A stretch of 64,000 nucleotides of DNA from assembly GCA_030248295.1 (NCBI GenBank), contig JASANH010000607.1, positions 1 through 64,000 on the forward strand. The letters are read 5' to 3'. This document shows positions 11,502 to 21,717 of this stretch, piece by piece (positions within the stretch are counted from its first letter, which is position 1; every line of letters starts with the position of its first letter). This DNA comes from Mesodorylaimus sp. YZB2_4 (lineage: Eukaryota; Nematoda; Enoplea; Dorylaimida; Dorylaimidae). The notes beneath the pieces are model-generated. The model did not search any database. It was not told the origin of the DNA and saw nothing but the letters and a program-made list of their open reading frames with translations. The position numbers were made by a program, and so were the translations under genes.

Positions 11502-13920
11502 ATGCATGCTGCTACTGTAGCCACTATTGTCTGTGGGCTTCTTGCGGGTAAGTGTCAGAATTAAGCATTTTTTGAATGACTACATGAACCGATTTCCAGG
11601 ATTCCACGTGGTTAATGCTTATAACTCAGTGTTGGTTAGAAACAAAAGGTAGGTCAGGAAGAGAAAAACACAAATTTAGTTACACATCTCTTATTCAGGA
11701 ATGTCGTGGCAGAAATTTTGGAGGAAGCCGATGATGAGCCATGCGTTCATTCTTGCTGGAACAATAACCGTCAAAGTCAAGATTTCATGTCGATGGTCAC
11801 GAAAAGAATGCTTTTTGTAGCCAAAAATAATGAAGTGCCTGCGAACAAGCCGAGCAAACACACAGTCAGAGGGCGAGCAGCAGAGACAAATCAAATGGGG
11901 AAAAGATTTTATGAAGACTGCCAGTAAGATGATCGAAAAATTATGCAAATGGGATACTAACCTGCATATTTCAGGAAAGTGAAAGCCCTCGACAAATGTC
12001 TGATAGAATGTCCTTCATCGAAATTGCAACGGCTAGCAATTGCTGAAAACATCGAAGGACAAGAATCCTGTATTTTGAATGGAGGTACACAAATGTGTCA
12101 ATAATCTCTTTGATGGGGTTTTTAGATCGTTTTGACGAACCTGCAGAACTTTAGGCTTCAGTTGAGATCTGTTAATCTTTAGCACTTGACAGCCACAGAA
12201 CAAGGTTTCAAATTCCTCACCCGCTAAATGCATGAAAAACAGCAGAGTTCCTTTTGTACTTGAAGGAATTCATTTTAGGATCTTCCGTGGCTATAACCTG
12301 TTTTACTCGGGGAGGCAGCACGCCCGTCGCGTGCCGCGTGGTGCCGCGTGCACATCCCTAAATGAAACGCATAATAACCTTTTAGCGGCTAATCAAAGAG
12401 CAGCCCAGGCGAATGATGATATGTGCAGTACAGAGCAGAAACCTAAATTTTCTCGTGTCCAGCATGGAAAGCTGATTTGGACACAGTTTCTGGGGTCAGA
12501 TCATCTATTTAGCTGTAGATTACGATGTTTCTGGTTGATAACCTAGTAATTGGGGATCGATCGATGAAACCTAGACTGATCGAAATTTAGTTACCAATGA
12601 CCATGTTTTTGGCCAGCCACAGCATTTTGGCTACACGTATGATTTAGGACCGAATAGCCAGACATGGCCCGATCACCAAATCCTGGACTGTCAAGCCCCG
12701 TCCAAGACCCATCACTCATAGTCTGTGTCTTAGTTTTGAATCTACCGCCAGTCCCAACGCACCTGCAAATCACAGTATGTACTGTTTGCTGACTTTTGAT
12801 GTCCTTTTTCTGAACACTCTGTTCATTTGCACTGGTATGGGTTTTTTGGACTAATATGAGATCAACCATTTTCATGATCAGAGCAGTGTATCTCTAGCCC
12901 CATCTAATCTAAAGTGCGAGGCGCTGTGTACTTTAAAAGGCTGGAACAGCTCGTCTGACTGTCTTGGGACTAGAAGACCCGAAGTACAGGCTATCCAGGG
13001 CGCGCTTAAGAGCAATGAACCCTCGCTAAACCAGATCAGAGGTTCCTAGGTGCTTTGGGTGGGGTCTATAATGGGGATAAGGACGTGGCCAGTGCCCCAC
13101 TTTTTTGTTGTCTGAAAAATCCGGTTCCCACACCAAGACCTCGTGTAGACAGGTGTGTCATTGAAGGAAGTTACAGTTTGGCCAGTCCGCCTCCTTTTAA
13201 TAAGTTTTGGCACCTGGTACAACTTGCTGCAGTTAGCTATGCACTGTAGGCACACGGTGTTCTGGATTCGAGAAGAGCTATTCTCAGCCTCTTGCAAAGA
13301 TTTCCGATGGTAAGGCGTGGGTGCTGATGCAGTTTGACTGCTGACAAGCTTGTGTCAAAAATAATAAAAAAGAAATCCCGCCAATATTCTATCAGCGCGT
13401 ATAATTGGGGTTAGTTAATCGTAGATCAGGGAATGCCAATTTACTGTCGCATTTATGCGGTATCAGTTTATGAAGACTTTTTCAGACGAAGTGACCAGTC
13501 TTCATTGCATCAGCAAAACAATCAGCTCGGATGAGCAAAGTAATAAGTGCAGTTACAACAATACTGTTGGCAGCGTCACATTCCTCAAATTTCTTCACTC
13601 CGGATCCAATTATCCCGCGATCGTCTACTGGAATGACATTAGAGCAAAAAATCACTTCGAATGTAAACGAGTCTGCAAGTAAGTTTTTCGCCCTTCCCTC
13701 TTAAACCTGACTCACAGAGTGCTTTTCCAGAGCCATTATGACCAGGTTCGAATGCTACAAGCCCATTCTGATGGATCGATGTGGACAGAACGGATACGAT
13801 TTATATGCCAGAATTATTAAACTTCATATAAAATCCCAGTTCGCCATGTTGCGGGAATTGGATGCAGTCGACAGTGACGTCCAGGACTGTCCATCAATGA
13901 TCACTAAAAAGGCTGAGTGA
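11502..13920 (+). CDS. Cys-rich secreted protein B, paralog of protein A
   Basis: Six exons: 11502-11547, 11600-11648, 11699-11923, 11975-12084, 13486-13678, 13731-13920, giving 270 residues. A signal peptide (MHAATVATIVCGLLAGF) precedes the same KR junction and Cys pattern as gene A. Exons 2, 4 and 5 are exactly the same lengths as in gene A (49, 110 and 193 nt) and all intron phases match, which strongly supports both models. Intron 4 is 1401 nt here against 73 nt in gene A, so it has taken in extra sequence. Donor 4 (G|GTACAC) is weak. Function unknown, as for gene A. Confidence 0.78.
12085..13485. other. Expanded intron 4 of gene B
   Basis: 1401 nt of intron sequence with no counterpart in gene A. 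A short GC-rich stretch near 12322-12352 repeats GTGCCGCGTG. No coding frame or terminal inverted repeat was recognised, but an inserted element is likely. Confidence 0.45.
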
Positions 13921-14413
13921 CCTGCAATCTTCACCGTTGTGTTATGTTAACCCAAACTGGGGCCATTCACTGTAATAGATTTCACACGCGTATCTGAGAA
14001 GCACAAATCTGTTAGTTTTCAGGCTCTTGAACTTGCCATGCACGAGCTTTGTCGCATCAGCAAAGGCCAACTAGCAGCTAGCAAAAAATTCTAAACGTCA
14101 CGCGCTCGAAGCGACAGATCTTGTTTTGGGTCCCACCTGGACCAGAAAGTAGCAACGATAACTTACGCACCTCGCTGATAAGCCTCCACCTGATCCTTCC
14201 TGCGCGAGTAAACAGGCGATTTGCGGGAAGCTGCTCCTGTGCTGCACTCACGGTTAGAACTGGGGTTTATTATGTGCATTGCTGCATTTCTATAACGAGC
14301 ATACCCGAAAAAAATTGATATTTTCACAAATTAGAAAAATATTTCATCGAAAAACCCGCAAAAACTTATCAAAAACTGCATATCTTCTAATCTGAAACAA
14401 CTTTTTCACTCAC
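13921..14413. other. Intergenic between convergent genes
   Basis: Shared 3' flank of gene B (+) and the phosphatase (-). No feature recognised. Confidence 0.4.
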
Positions 14414-15130
14414 TCAAGCTACGACGCCTTGTTGGCATTCGTTGACATACTTAACAGTCTCATCGTTGAATGACAGGACCAGTCCTTGGTCAGGCCCCTC
14501 ATCATCCACCTCGTTCATCTCCCCCACTTCGTTTATTGTGGACATGTGGTGCTGGGCCCTTAATCGCCTTTCGTATCTTGCCAATTGACAAAAGAAACCA
14601 TCGTTTGGTTCAATAATTTTTCTTCTCTCCGCCACAAAATCGTAGGCATTCATAAGAGAATAGTTCTTGTATCGAATCAAGTAGGCGAGGATGAGCGAAA
14701 CTGAGCGACTGATGCCAGCCACGCAATGTACGAGCACTTTGCCACCTCGCCTGATTTCGTCGTCGATGAATTTTCCAACAGCCTCAAAATAAATTGATAA
14801 ATCACTCTTCTCCGAGTCCAAGACTCGAACTCGCAACTTTGGAATTTTCGTCTGATAGTAACTGGATGTCAAAACGTGTTTTTCCTCGGCTTCAGTCAAA
14901 CAGCACACAATTGATGTTATGCCGAGCGAGTGCAATTTATCGGCCGTCAAAGGGTTCGAACCACTCAAATATAATTGGCCATCCAGAATCTCACTAATCT
15001 GATTAAGTTCACTGACCACCACGGGATGAAAGACCAGCTTGGATTTGTGGGGTTCGTTCGATTGTTGTCCAATAATCCAAGAATAAATATTAGAAAAGCA
15101 ATGAGCCAAAATTTTTGTCCGCGCTGACAT
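14414..15130 (-). CDS. Atypical dual-specificity protein phosphatase
   Basis: Intronless 238-residue protein with an ATG at 15130. The DSP catalytic domain spans about residues 45-190. The P-loop is HCVAGISRS with nucleophile Cys136 and Arg142, and the general acid is one of the Asp residues in VLDSEKSD (105-110). There is no MAPK-binding rhodanese domain, so it belongs with small atypical DUSPs of the DUSP14/18/21 type, which act on phospho-Ser/Thr/Tyr or other substrates in the cytoplasm. The acidic tail (about 200-225, rich in Glu and Asp) is extra. The orphan-like N-terminus of about 35 residues is also unmatched. The gene ends convergently with Cys-rich gene B. Confidence 0.88.
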   Translation of the reverse strand: MSARTKILAHCFSNIYSWIIGQQSNEPHKSKLVFHPVVVSELNQISEILDGQLYLSGSNPLTADKLHSLGITSIVCCLTEAEEKHVLTSSYYQTKIPKLRVRVLDSEKSDLSIYFEAVGKFIDDEIRRGGKVLVHCVAGISRSVSLILAYLIRYKNYSLMNAYDFVAERRKIIEPNDGFFCQLARYERRLRAQHHMSTINEVGEMNEVDDEGPDQGLVLSFNDETVKYVNECQQGVVA

Positions 15131-15180
15131 TATCGTTGGCTGCTGACGCTCGTCGTCTGCGTCATAGCAGACGGGGCGAT

Positions 15181-15215
15181 GACTTTATATGGCGGGCCCA
15201 ACACCGCCCACCCGG
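15181..15215 (-). promoter_or_regulatory. Core promoter of the DUSP gene: TATA box and GC box
   Basis: On the minus strand CCATATAAAG lies about 50-60 bp upstream of the start codon. A GGGTGGGCGG KLF/Sp1-type GC box lies a few bases further upstream. The local GC content is clearly higher than in the flanks. Confidence 0.5.
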
Positions 15216-15310
15216 TGCGCAGTCACGGCGACGCCCACCACCCAGAGTAGAGTTGGACGAATGTGTCACCAGTTTGAAGGCACTGCGAGCAGCTTTCGGC
15301 TTAAAGTAGA

Positions 15311-16170
15311 GAGTTCGTAGAACGACTAGTTATTAGCAATGAAAGAATAAAGGGGCACGTGGCGCAACTATTTCACCGCTTGTTTATCCTACCTGCCGTT
15401 GGAACTAGTTTTATAAGCTAGTTTTGAGGCGGGTTTGTACTTTCGACTAGCGGGTGGCTACAATAATGGAAGATCACCTGAAATAACGCACCGACGTCAC
15501 GGAATGCCTACGTTTGTCTGAAACACAGTACAGAACCATGAAAATGGAGAGGAACGATCATCTTAACACTTGAATGTAAGCCAAGGCATCACGTGGGCGA
15601 GGTCAATAATTGTGCATTGCCGAAGATAAGGCGAGAAAAAACAGGTGATAGGATGAAGGGTGTCACAGCGGATTTCCAAGTGATAGTGGTTGACCTCGAA
15701 TGTTTGCGCCCAGCGACAGTGACAGAAGCACAGAAGAAGCATACACGAGTGATGCTACATAAAGTCAACTGCTGTCTCGTCCATGTTTTGTAAATTTCGA
15801 GCTTAGCAAAGAGGGGTTTGTTACCTGTTTTTGATTTTACGCGCTGACAGGTGAGACTGGGGTGTCAACAAAAGCAAAGAAGTTTCCTATGACTTCGTTG
15901 TCTGTACGCAACAGACCATGAAAACTCATAGATACCGCCGAGCTTATCGTGAGTGGGATCTATTATGTATGTGTCCAGGAAAAAGTTTTCCATGCGCCTG
16001 ATGGATCTGCCCCATGTTCGTATTCCATGCCAGTCTACGGTGGATCTGCGTGGAAACAAGTGGAAACGTCTTTGATTTGTGCGAGGTTCTTGACTGGCCG
16101 GCTAGGCGCCGGCTACAGTGACTATAATTAGAGCCATTTTAGCTAGACTTTCACTTTTTTTCTGGCACAG
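15311..16170. other. Intergenic
   Basis: No gene recognised. Short open frames here lack signal peptides, motifs or splice partners. Confidence 0.4.
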
Positions 16171-16453
16171 GTCGACACAGGCTTCAAAAAATACTCTTGC
16201 AAAACAATGGAAGAAAGAAATCATTGGATTAGCGCACGCAACACAAGATTGTTGCGGAGGTAGGACGGACAGACAAATCCTACAAGCACTCATAGAGACA
16301 ACACACTTTCTAAGTGACTTGAGTCAAGGAAACAATGCAACTCATGGAGCATTTGCGGAGTTTGCAGGCATCGTAGCTCATCTAGTCGTCACCTGCAGTC
16401 GCTTGCAAAAAACGCTCCTTGCCCACCAAGGGTCAGTTGTTGAGCAAGCAAAA
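16171..16453 (+). CDS. Candidate orphan internal exon, unknown product
   Basis: A 283-nt open stretch is bounded by a strong polypyrimidine acceptor (CTTTTTTTCTGGCACAG) and a donor (AAAA|GTAGGTT), the ends of an internal exon. The 94 residues contain a helix-rich segment reading ALIETTHFLSDLSQGNNATH and then GAFAEFAGIVAHLVVTCSRL, which looks like folded protein rather than chance translation. No flanking exons could be linked to it and no family is recognised. It could also be a chance frame. Confidence 0.25.
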
Positions 16454-16594
16454 GTAGGTTGACGGCTGCAAAGGCTTTTATATGGACTAAGTCATGACCA
16501 TAGCTGCTCATGACCAAGATGTTTCAGAGTAGCTCATTCCGTGGAATAACGGAATAATCTGGCAGGTATTGTATGAAATGGCAGCATGGCATTT

Positions 16595-16795
16595 TGAAGC
16601 AGCATTCCTGGCGGTCGGGAGTTCGATACTCTCCGCTGGCTGAAGCACGTCAACCACTCACGTTGATGCTTCAATCGCAGGCATAGTCAACAGACTTGCT
16701 ATCCTCCAGTCAGAGTTTTATGCCCCTGAGACTTCGCTTCCTCACATCTCCCGCCCCCTTACAATATTCAATAGCAGATACGATTTCTCTGACCT
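16595..16795 (+). repeat. SINE-like repeat, family 1
   Basis: Contains GCATTCCTGG, CGGTCGGGAGTTCGATACTC (a B-box-like GTTCGATAC), a GACTTCG arm and CATCTCCCGCC. The same order of words occurs at 20025-20225, and parts recur at 63875-63965 and 48385-48425. I infer a tRNA-derived short interspersed element. Confidence 0.6.
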
Positions 16796-17132
16796 TTTTC
16801 GAATAAGGGGACTGGATATGGCGACGTCAATCACGCCAAGAGAAACAAGTCAAGATTTTCAGGCAAAAGGTGTGCTGTTGCCGCTAAGCGGAATCTCTCA
16901 CGATCTGTCCGAGCGGTCATGCTGCTGTTTTTTAAACAATTAAATGCAATTCCACAATCCCGTATATGGGCAAAATATTTGCCGCCTCAGCTTTCACAAA
17001 GTCCGTAATCTTTGTCATCATGTTTTTTGAAATTCGCGCTTGTGCAATAAGTGGTTTGTCGTTTGTGTGACTGCTTAAGACGTGCGGCCATGCATGAACA
17101 CAAAAATAGAAACCACAGTATCGGTATTTTGA
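16796..17132. other. Intergenic
   Basis: Nothing recognised; 3' flank of the channel gene on the minus strand. Confidence 0.4.
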
Positions 17133-18988
17133 TCAAGCAGAAATGACTTTTTTTCTGCTTGGCCATAAACAAAATTGAATGCTACAGAAAACACGGCACG
17201 GCACTTCATTACATCGCGCACAAGTGCAAGAGATACGTACTTTGGCCCTCACCGTCTGGAATTTTCTGACCGCTGTACTGGTATGATGGCGGTCACAAAG
17301 CAGAGCCCCCGCTGGTACCCAACTGCGCAAGACTCTCCTGGAGGAAGGAGCCCAGCGTCTCCACTGGCCGCCTTTGATGGCCATCTTCCAAACGATGATG
17401 CCGCAGTAGGTCAATGCCTGCACAACTGAAATAACTGAAAACCCCAGGTACACGCCCCAAACTCCCCCTATTTCGCAGAAGGACAAGTACAGCCTATTCA
17501 CCGGTTCCTCAGAGATCATACGGTAGGACGCGGCGGGGAAAATACCCGGATTCTGCTCATGGTCACGTCCGATGGTTGGTCAGGTTCGTGCTGGTAACGA
17601 ATGTACCCGTAGCTGGCCGACCAGACTGGATAGGACCAGCGGGAACAAGGGTAACGACACGATGCCGACACCCTCGCATCGATTTTTGCATCTGAAGAAA
17701 AAGAGTAGAATTAGAGAAGTTCTGCTGACAAAAAACTTGACTGACGTATTCTTCGATATTGTAGTTGTCGCCGAGCATTTTCATCAACTGTTGAACATGT
17801 CCGCCCAGAACTTGGAACAAGAAGAAGAACACTTCCACAGCGCACATGATCTCGTTTTCGGGGAAGAATGTCAACAGGGGCACTGCGCAGCCGAGAAATG
17901 AGAAAACACCATCGAGCAGGCCATCCGAGAGGCACAACACTCTATTCTGATCGTAATAGTCGAAGCGTTTCAGTTTTGGCAACTTGTCATTCGGTAGGCA
18001 GTCACTGATTTCACTGATTCGTTTGGGTGGTGCCAAAGTGATCAAAGCATCGGCGCCAGCTGGAGGCGAGGACTGGCGAGGAGAGAATGGACGCGATGGT
18101 GTCGATGTGCACGATGAAACCATCGGCAGCTGCATTCCAATCGAGCACAACAGTACTTCGATCGATGAATGCATCGACTGTCAGCCCGCTCGTTTCCACC
18201 CTCGACGGGTCCACGGCCGCACCTCCTCTGGCTAAGGAATCTGTAACCGCACGATTCACCTGAAAAATACTGGTTTCTCGCTGAACATGGCTGAAGAATC
18301 AGCGACTTACGTCGATTTGCCAGCAAGTTCCGTGATCGATGGCGACGCATTCCGCTGCGGCGCAGCAATCGAATTGTTGTCCAGCGAAGGCGCAGTTGGC
18401 TGATAATTCTGAGCACGGTTTGCTGAAGACAGTAATGAATTTTTGCCTGGGACTCGTCACATTGCTCACTACTGCTTCCATGGCTTTCAGAGCTACCACT
18501 GTCAAAAGAGGATTGTCGCTGGCAGCGAAGCCGCTGGTTGAGGCGCCGTCGAGGAAATCAGTCACGTTCTTCTCGGACAGTCCGACTCTGCTCATTCGGT
18601 GAAGGATCTTGTCTGGAAATCTCCAAAGATCGTGCGCTGCGGGGTTTCTCATTCGCGGAGAGCAGATGCTGATGTTTGGGAATGGGGCCACCACCCCGAT
18701 CACCTGGGCTTCATTGAAAATAGTCGTTCCTTGCTGGGCGTATCGAAGGCCGATGCAGGAGGACGAGTAGATCATAGCCGAGAGGCAGAGGACGATGGCC
18801 GCCACGTACAAATATCTTTCCGCCGTGATCTTGGCCTTGTACGCGTCTTCGATGCCTGCGATCGTGATTCGGGACGCCAGCTCTGCGATTTCGTCCACTG
18901 TGGCCTCGATCTGATCCTGGTCGTCCACACTCGTGTTTGGCATCTGGCTTGCAGCAGATGCGGCCGCTTGTGATCGCTCAAATTGCAC
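17133..18988 (-). pseudogene. DEG/ENaC-family sodium channel with two frame breaks
   Basis: Exons about 18943-18311, 18259-17742 and 17691-17133. TM1 (YLYVAAIVLCLSAMIY) is followed by a Cys-rich extracellular loop with VVLDW, ADGFIVHI, APPK and the ENEIMC region. Next come CRYPCSRWSY and the TM2 exon LYLSFCEIGGVWGVYLGFSV with the GxS selectivity-filter residues GFS. This is the trimeric, often peptide- or acid-gated channel family. The frame breaks twice: at 18066-18085 a 10-bp unit (TCCTCGCCAG, then TCCTCGCCTC) is tandemly repeated, and at about 17537-17545 one base is lacking in a T run. Either this is a pseudogene or the assembly is wrong there. The start is uncertain; the first ATG is at 18943. 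Intron 2 uses a weak GTCAAG donor. Confidence 0.8.
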
Positions 18989-18989
18989 G

Positions 18990-20024
18990 TTCTTGTTTGG
19001 CTTACGATTCTTACAGTTTATGGTCAGTTTCTCCGCAACAATAGTTGGGGCCGACTCATACTTGCCGAGTTAAAGTAGTTTGTCCGAGAGCTGTTTTTGC
19101 GCAAGCTTATTCCTCAAGTGTGTGGTGTCGGGTGAAGAGGAGGATCCTTGTTGGCTGGTGACATGAAATGGATGCTCCCCAGTGGTCTCTAGATGAGAAC
19201 AGCCAGCAAGTCATTGACTGTGGGCGTAGTGATAGTTCAAATTATGATGTCAGTTATTGAATTAACCTAATTGAAATGTGTTATGAAGACCCGCAGTTTT
19301 CCTTTGGGTCGCCAGGTTCCGCTCGAAAACTTAGTTTCACTGAACGCACCTTCGGGGGTGAGTCGAAAATTCAAAAATAAACGGTGTTGAGCGCTACTGT
19401 TTATCTATGCAGTCGCGTATAAGCATCTTTGTGAAGCCAAAGTGGAAAAACCGTATGCAGCATCCGATATTTTAGCAAAATATCCTGGCTGCGCGCTCTA
19501 AGCTCTCGCGCAGAACCTCAATCAGCCAAATTTTACTTCAGATAAACCTCCAAATACTGCCTTCCTTGCGTCCACAAGCAAATGGCGGTGCCATTGTAGG
19601 TACATTTATTAGTTCGAGGGAGTGACCTATTGCGCCACACCAAGTACCCAGTGAAATCCTTGGCTCGCCCTAGGACAGACTAGGGCTGACCAGAGGATGG
19701 CTCAAGCCACAGGAACAGCACCACGCAGTCCACGGACACCTCGTGTCATAGTTTATTGCCACCACACCACAAGGGCCGTGCAGACTCACAATGCGGGGAG
19801 CAGCCGTACGTGCCGGCCGTCGAAGGGGTTCTGACGGACCTAAGCCCGAGGTGCCCACAGAGCAGTTCAGACCAGGAACTCTAGACTATTACCGATGCCT
19901 GCAACCAGATCAGTCACTCAACCTCGACCTCGCTCTCGGTCTCGTGCTGGCCCTGACATAGGAGAGGCGGACCGGCTCCCTAAACCCGTGCACTCATAGG
20001 CCAGAGGGCATAGTACTTGCCTAT
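18990..20024. other. Intergenic
   Basis: Upstream flank of the channel gene; no gene recognised. An upstream exon of the channel could lie here but I could not find one. Confidence 0.4.
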
Positions 20025-20225
20025 TCCATGCCTATTGTAACCAGCATTCCTGAGCGGTCGGGAGATCGATACTCTCCCTGGCTGGGAGACATCAACCTCT
20101 CTGATTGATGTTTCCAGGGCATGTATAGTCGCGAGACTAACCTGCCTCCAGTCGGGGTATGTATTTTAGAGACTTCGGTCTCGACTATCTCCCGCCGCCT
20201 GGGCGCGCTGGTTACACTATTACAC
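20025..20225 (+). repeat. SINE-like repeat, family 1
   Basis: Shares CAGCATTCCTG, GCGGTCGGGAG, TCGATACTCTCC, CCTCCAGTC and TCTCCCGCC in order with 16595-16795. It also holds a perfect-looking stem, GAGACTTCGGTCTC. Confidence 0.6.
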
Positions 20226-20652
20226 CAGAACCAACGCAGTCCACCCCTGGAACATCACCTTGACGGTATTGCTCGACCCTGACCCTGTGTTCATAGAGGG
20301 GCCAGCATTGATCTCTTAGGTTTATCGCCCGAGGTCCAAGTATCTTACGCAAAACCTAATATCGCTCCTGCTCCGATCAAAGGGTTGCTGAAACAAGGCT
20401 CGAATTCCAGGAATGCTCAAATTAATGTCAATCGGATACGACCTGAAATTAAATCCCAGCACACTTCTGTGGGAAATGGTGGAACGAATGAAAAAAGAAA
20501 AAGCGATTCGAACAAGCGAGCTGACAAGAGTATTCAATTTTATTATGACAATCACAACATGGCCTTATCTTTCAAAAATATTGTGGGCCCAACTCACTCA
20601 TATGCCATAAAATAATACAGAGTACATACTAAATTCAAATCAAAATCGTTTC
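20226..20652. other. Intergenic
   Basis: 3' flank of the DUSP23-like gene; nothing recognised. Confidence 0.4.
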
Positions 20653-21717
20653 CTAACTGGCCCTTTGCCCTTTCAAATATTCTTCGTAATGATGCACCGC
20701 TTGTTCTTGCTCCTCAGTTTCAATCGACCACGGCCGGATGTGGCGTATTTTCGTTATGGCCTCGCTGGCAGATATTCCGAGCCTATGCACGAAATAAGCC
20801 GCTATCATAGTGCCCGTACGTCCACGACCAAAAGTACAATGAACACCGACAGCCTGAAAAAACAGTGGTCTGTGCTTAAAAGAAGGATTGATCACTACAT
20901 TTTTCAAAATATAAACTCATAAACCAGTGGGCTAAGGATTGGACCTGGGGTTTTACAATATTCACAGATACAGAATACGCTTCTCTATGCCGCAGAGCAC
21001 CCACTCGCCACCGCCTCTTGTGTCAAGCGCGAAAACGAGATTTGAATTTCCCGCTGAAAAATGCTTATGACAAACTTAGATAACGAAGTCTGAGCACTTA
21101 GGGACCATAATTTTTGTCCTAGTTTTTTCTTTTTTTGTTCGTTTATGCAATTTTTTGTTACAGTATTATCCAAAAATACCGTCTAGGCCGGTGTGTAGTC
21201 AAAAAATGCACTCGCCACCAAACGAAAACTGAATAATTGATTCAGAACCTACTTTCCAGTTTTTTCATGAAGGAAAAAATGATTGCGCAACTCTCGAGCA
21301 CTAGCGAAAAAAACTAGGAGTAGACTGGGAAGAAACAAAACCTGAGCATCTGTCATGGGCATCTGAAAGCGGGAAATTCAAAATTGTGTGTCTAGTAATT
21401 TCTTGATCCACTCAAACTCTGCTTACCTCTCCATTTTCTATGGCTTTGTCTGTGATTTCCACAAAGCGACACATTTGATTGACAGTTGGCGCGTGAAATT
21501 CCCTCACATTTATTTTATGCCAATTCATTTCTTTAAAATCAGCTAACGGCGGATCCGGATAAGTTTGTAGCGAAATCAATGTTCGGATATTATTCTCCAA
21601 TAAATACTTGATATGAGGTTTCTTCGATGGAAACGCAAAGGCAGCCATTTTCCCCTCAATGATCCATTGAAAATAAGGAGGCAACAAACTGTCATCCCAA
21701 GGTTTATGATTTGACAT
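20653..21717 (-). CDS. DUSP23-like dual-specificity phosphatase
   Basis: Two exons, 21717-21427 and 20853-20653, joined by a GT-AG phase-0 intron of 573 nt, giving 163 residues, close to the usual 150 or so of DUSP23/VHZ. The N-terminus ([18 protein letters not shown]) matches the family's PPNFSWVLPGRLAGLALP type. The P-loop is [10 protein letters not shown] with Cys103 and Arg109, and the C-terminus has [15 protein letters not shown] as expected. The family is a small cytoplasmic phosphatase that lacks targeting domains. The start ATG at 21717 fits the family length. All key residues are present. Confidence 0.92.

Noticed and set aside
17563..17690. Reading straight through the channel exon 2/3 boundary without splicing
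   Set aside because: It stays open but loses the conserved Cys-rich segment CRYPCSRWSY. A 50-nt GT-AG intron restores it.
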